Of a stretch of 7,307 bases of DNA, positions 6,773 through 7,307 are shown piece after piece (within the stretch, counting starts at the first letter, position 1; each line of letters starts with the position of its first letter). The position numbers and the translations under genes are program-made. The notes under the pieces were generated by a model. The model saw only the letters and a program-made list of their open reading frames with translations. It made no database searches and was not told the origin of the DNA. The DNA lies in assembly GCA_016198885.1 (NCBI GenBank), contig JACQHV010000047.1:1-7307 (forward strand), in the 5' to 3' direction. Source of the stretch: Gammaproteobacteria bacterium (lineage in GTDB: Bacteria; Pseudomonadota; Gammaproteobacteria; Eutrophobiales; Eutrophobiaceae).

Positions 6773-7307
6773 ATGGAATTTATACGCGGTCTGCATAATC
6801 TTCACAAACAACACAGGGGCTGTGTTGCCACTATAGGGAACTTCGACGGTATTCATCTGGGACATCAGGCAATTATCCAACAGTTAAAGTTCGCTGCCAA
6901 GTCACATAAACTGCCGGCAGTTGTTGTTACCTTTGAGCCGCAACCTCAGGAATTTTTTATGCCTGACCGGGCGCCTGCCAGGTTGATGCGTATCCGTGAA
7001 AAGATTGAATATTTGGGCCAGCATTATATCGATAGAATGGTATGTTTGCGTTTTGACAAAATTTTGGCCTGTTTATCGCCAGAGGATTTTGTCAGGCAAA
7101 TTCTGGTAGAAAGTCTGGGTGTGAAAGATCTTGCTGTCGGTGATGATTTCCGTTTTGGCAAGGATCGCCGTGGCGATTTTTCAACTTTACAGCTTTTGGG
7201 CGGACGGCTTGGCTTTGAGGTTGAATGTACAGTTACCTGCAAGGTCAATGACCGTCGTATCAGCAGCACATGGGTGCGTGAGGCATTGGCTGCAGGCGAC
7301 CTAGAAC
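6773..7307 (+). CDS. ribF: bifunctional riboflavin kinase / FMN adenylyltransferase, N-terminal part (cut by window end)
   Basis: RibF phosphorylates riboflavin to FMN and then adenylates it to FAD. The 178 codons present cover the N-terminal adenylyltransferase domain: nucleotide-binding GNFDGIHLGH (22-31), TFEPQPQEFF (53-62), AVGDDFRFG (121-129) and RRISSTWVR (161-169). It begins MEFIRGLHNL, close to E. coli MKLIRGIHNL. The C-terminal riboflavin kinase domain lies beyond the window, since the full protein is usually about 310 residues. The reading frame stays open to the last base. No Shine-Dalgarno precedes the ATG at 6773, and an in-frame ATG at 6737 inside the murJ end would add 12 residues. 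The 19-bp gap after murJ suggests co-transcription and possibly coupled translation. ileS and lspA commonly follow in this class. Confidence 0.95.
   Translation, partial: MEFIRGLHNLHKQHRGCVATIGNFDGIHLGHQAIIQQLKFAAKSHKLPAVVVTFEPQPQEFFMPDRAPARLMRIREKIEYLGQHYIDRMVCLRFDKILACLSPEDFVRQILVESLGVKDLAVGDDFRFGKDRRGDFSTLQLLGGRLGFEVECTVTCKVNDRRISSTWVREALAAGDLE

Overview
This window is a stretch of conserved housekeeping genes from a gammaproteobacterium. The evidence is the proteins (IspB, L21, L27, ObgE, ProB, S20, MurJ, RibF), which align by eye with their E. coli counterparts, and the gene order. ispB runs divergently from rplU-rpmA-obgE(-proB), and rpsT runs divergently from murJ-ribF. Both arrangements are familiar in this class, and obgE followed directly by proB is more Pseudomonas-like than E. 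coli-like, because E. coli has yhbE between rpmA and obgE. I cannot name the genus.

Layout. Bases 1-535 hold no convincing protein gene. On the minus strand they carry two copies of the 5' end of a tRNA-Pro-like gene (35-50 and 510-525) with about 460 bp of hairpin-rich non-coding DNA between them. The left copy runs off the window edge and has an oversized D-loop. Bases 536-1600 (minus) are ispB, for the octaprenyl side chain of quinones. Bases 1601-1718 are a divergent control region with a good rplU promoter. Bases 1719-2310 are rplU and rpmA (ribosomal proteins L21 and L27), followed by an intrinsic terminator and then an almost gapless row of stem-loops (2338-2490) up to obgE. Bases 2533-3579 are obgE (ribosome-assembly GTPase), overlapping by 8 nt with proB (3572-4696; first enzyme of proline synthesis). 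Bases 4781-5041 (minus) are rpsT (S20) with its TTG start. Bases 5042-5208 are a second divergent control region. Bases 5209-6753 are murJ (lipid II flippase), also with a TTG start, and 6773 to the window end is the first ~178 codons of ribF (FAD synthetase).

How they fit together. The genes serve growth functions: ribosome structure and assembly (L21, L27, ObgE, S20), cell-wall precursor export (MurJ), flavin cofactors (RibF), respiratory quinones (IspB) and proline (ProB). The two ribosomal-protein promoters both have a GC-rich stretch just after the -10 box, as expected for growth-rate or stringent control.

I found no new protein system, insertion sequence, CRISPR array, toxin or phage gene. 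The parts most worth a second look are non-coding: the interrupted or duplicated tRNA-Pro locus at the left edge, and the tandem hairpins before obgE, whose arms can pair in alternative ways.
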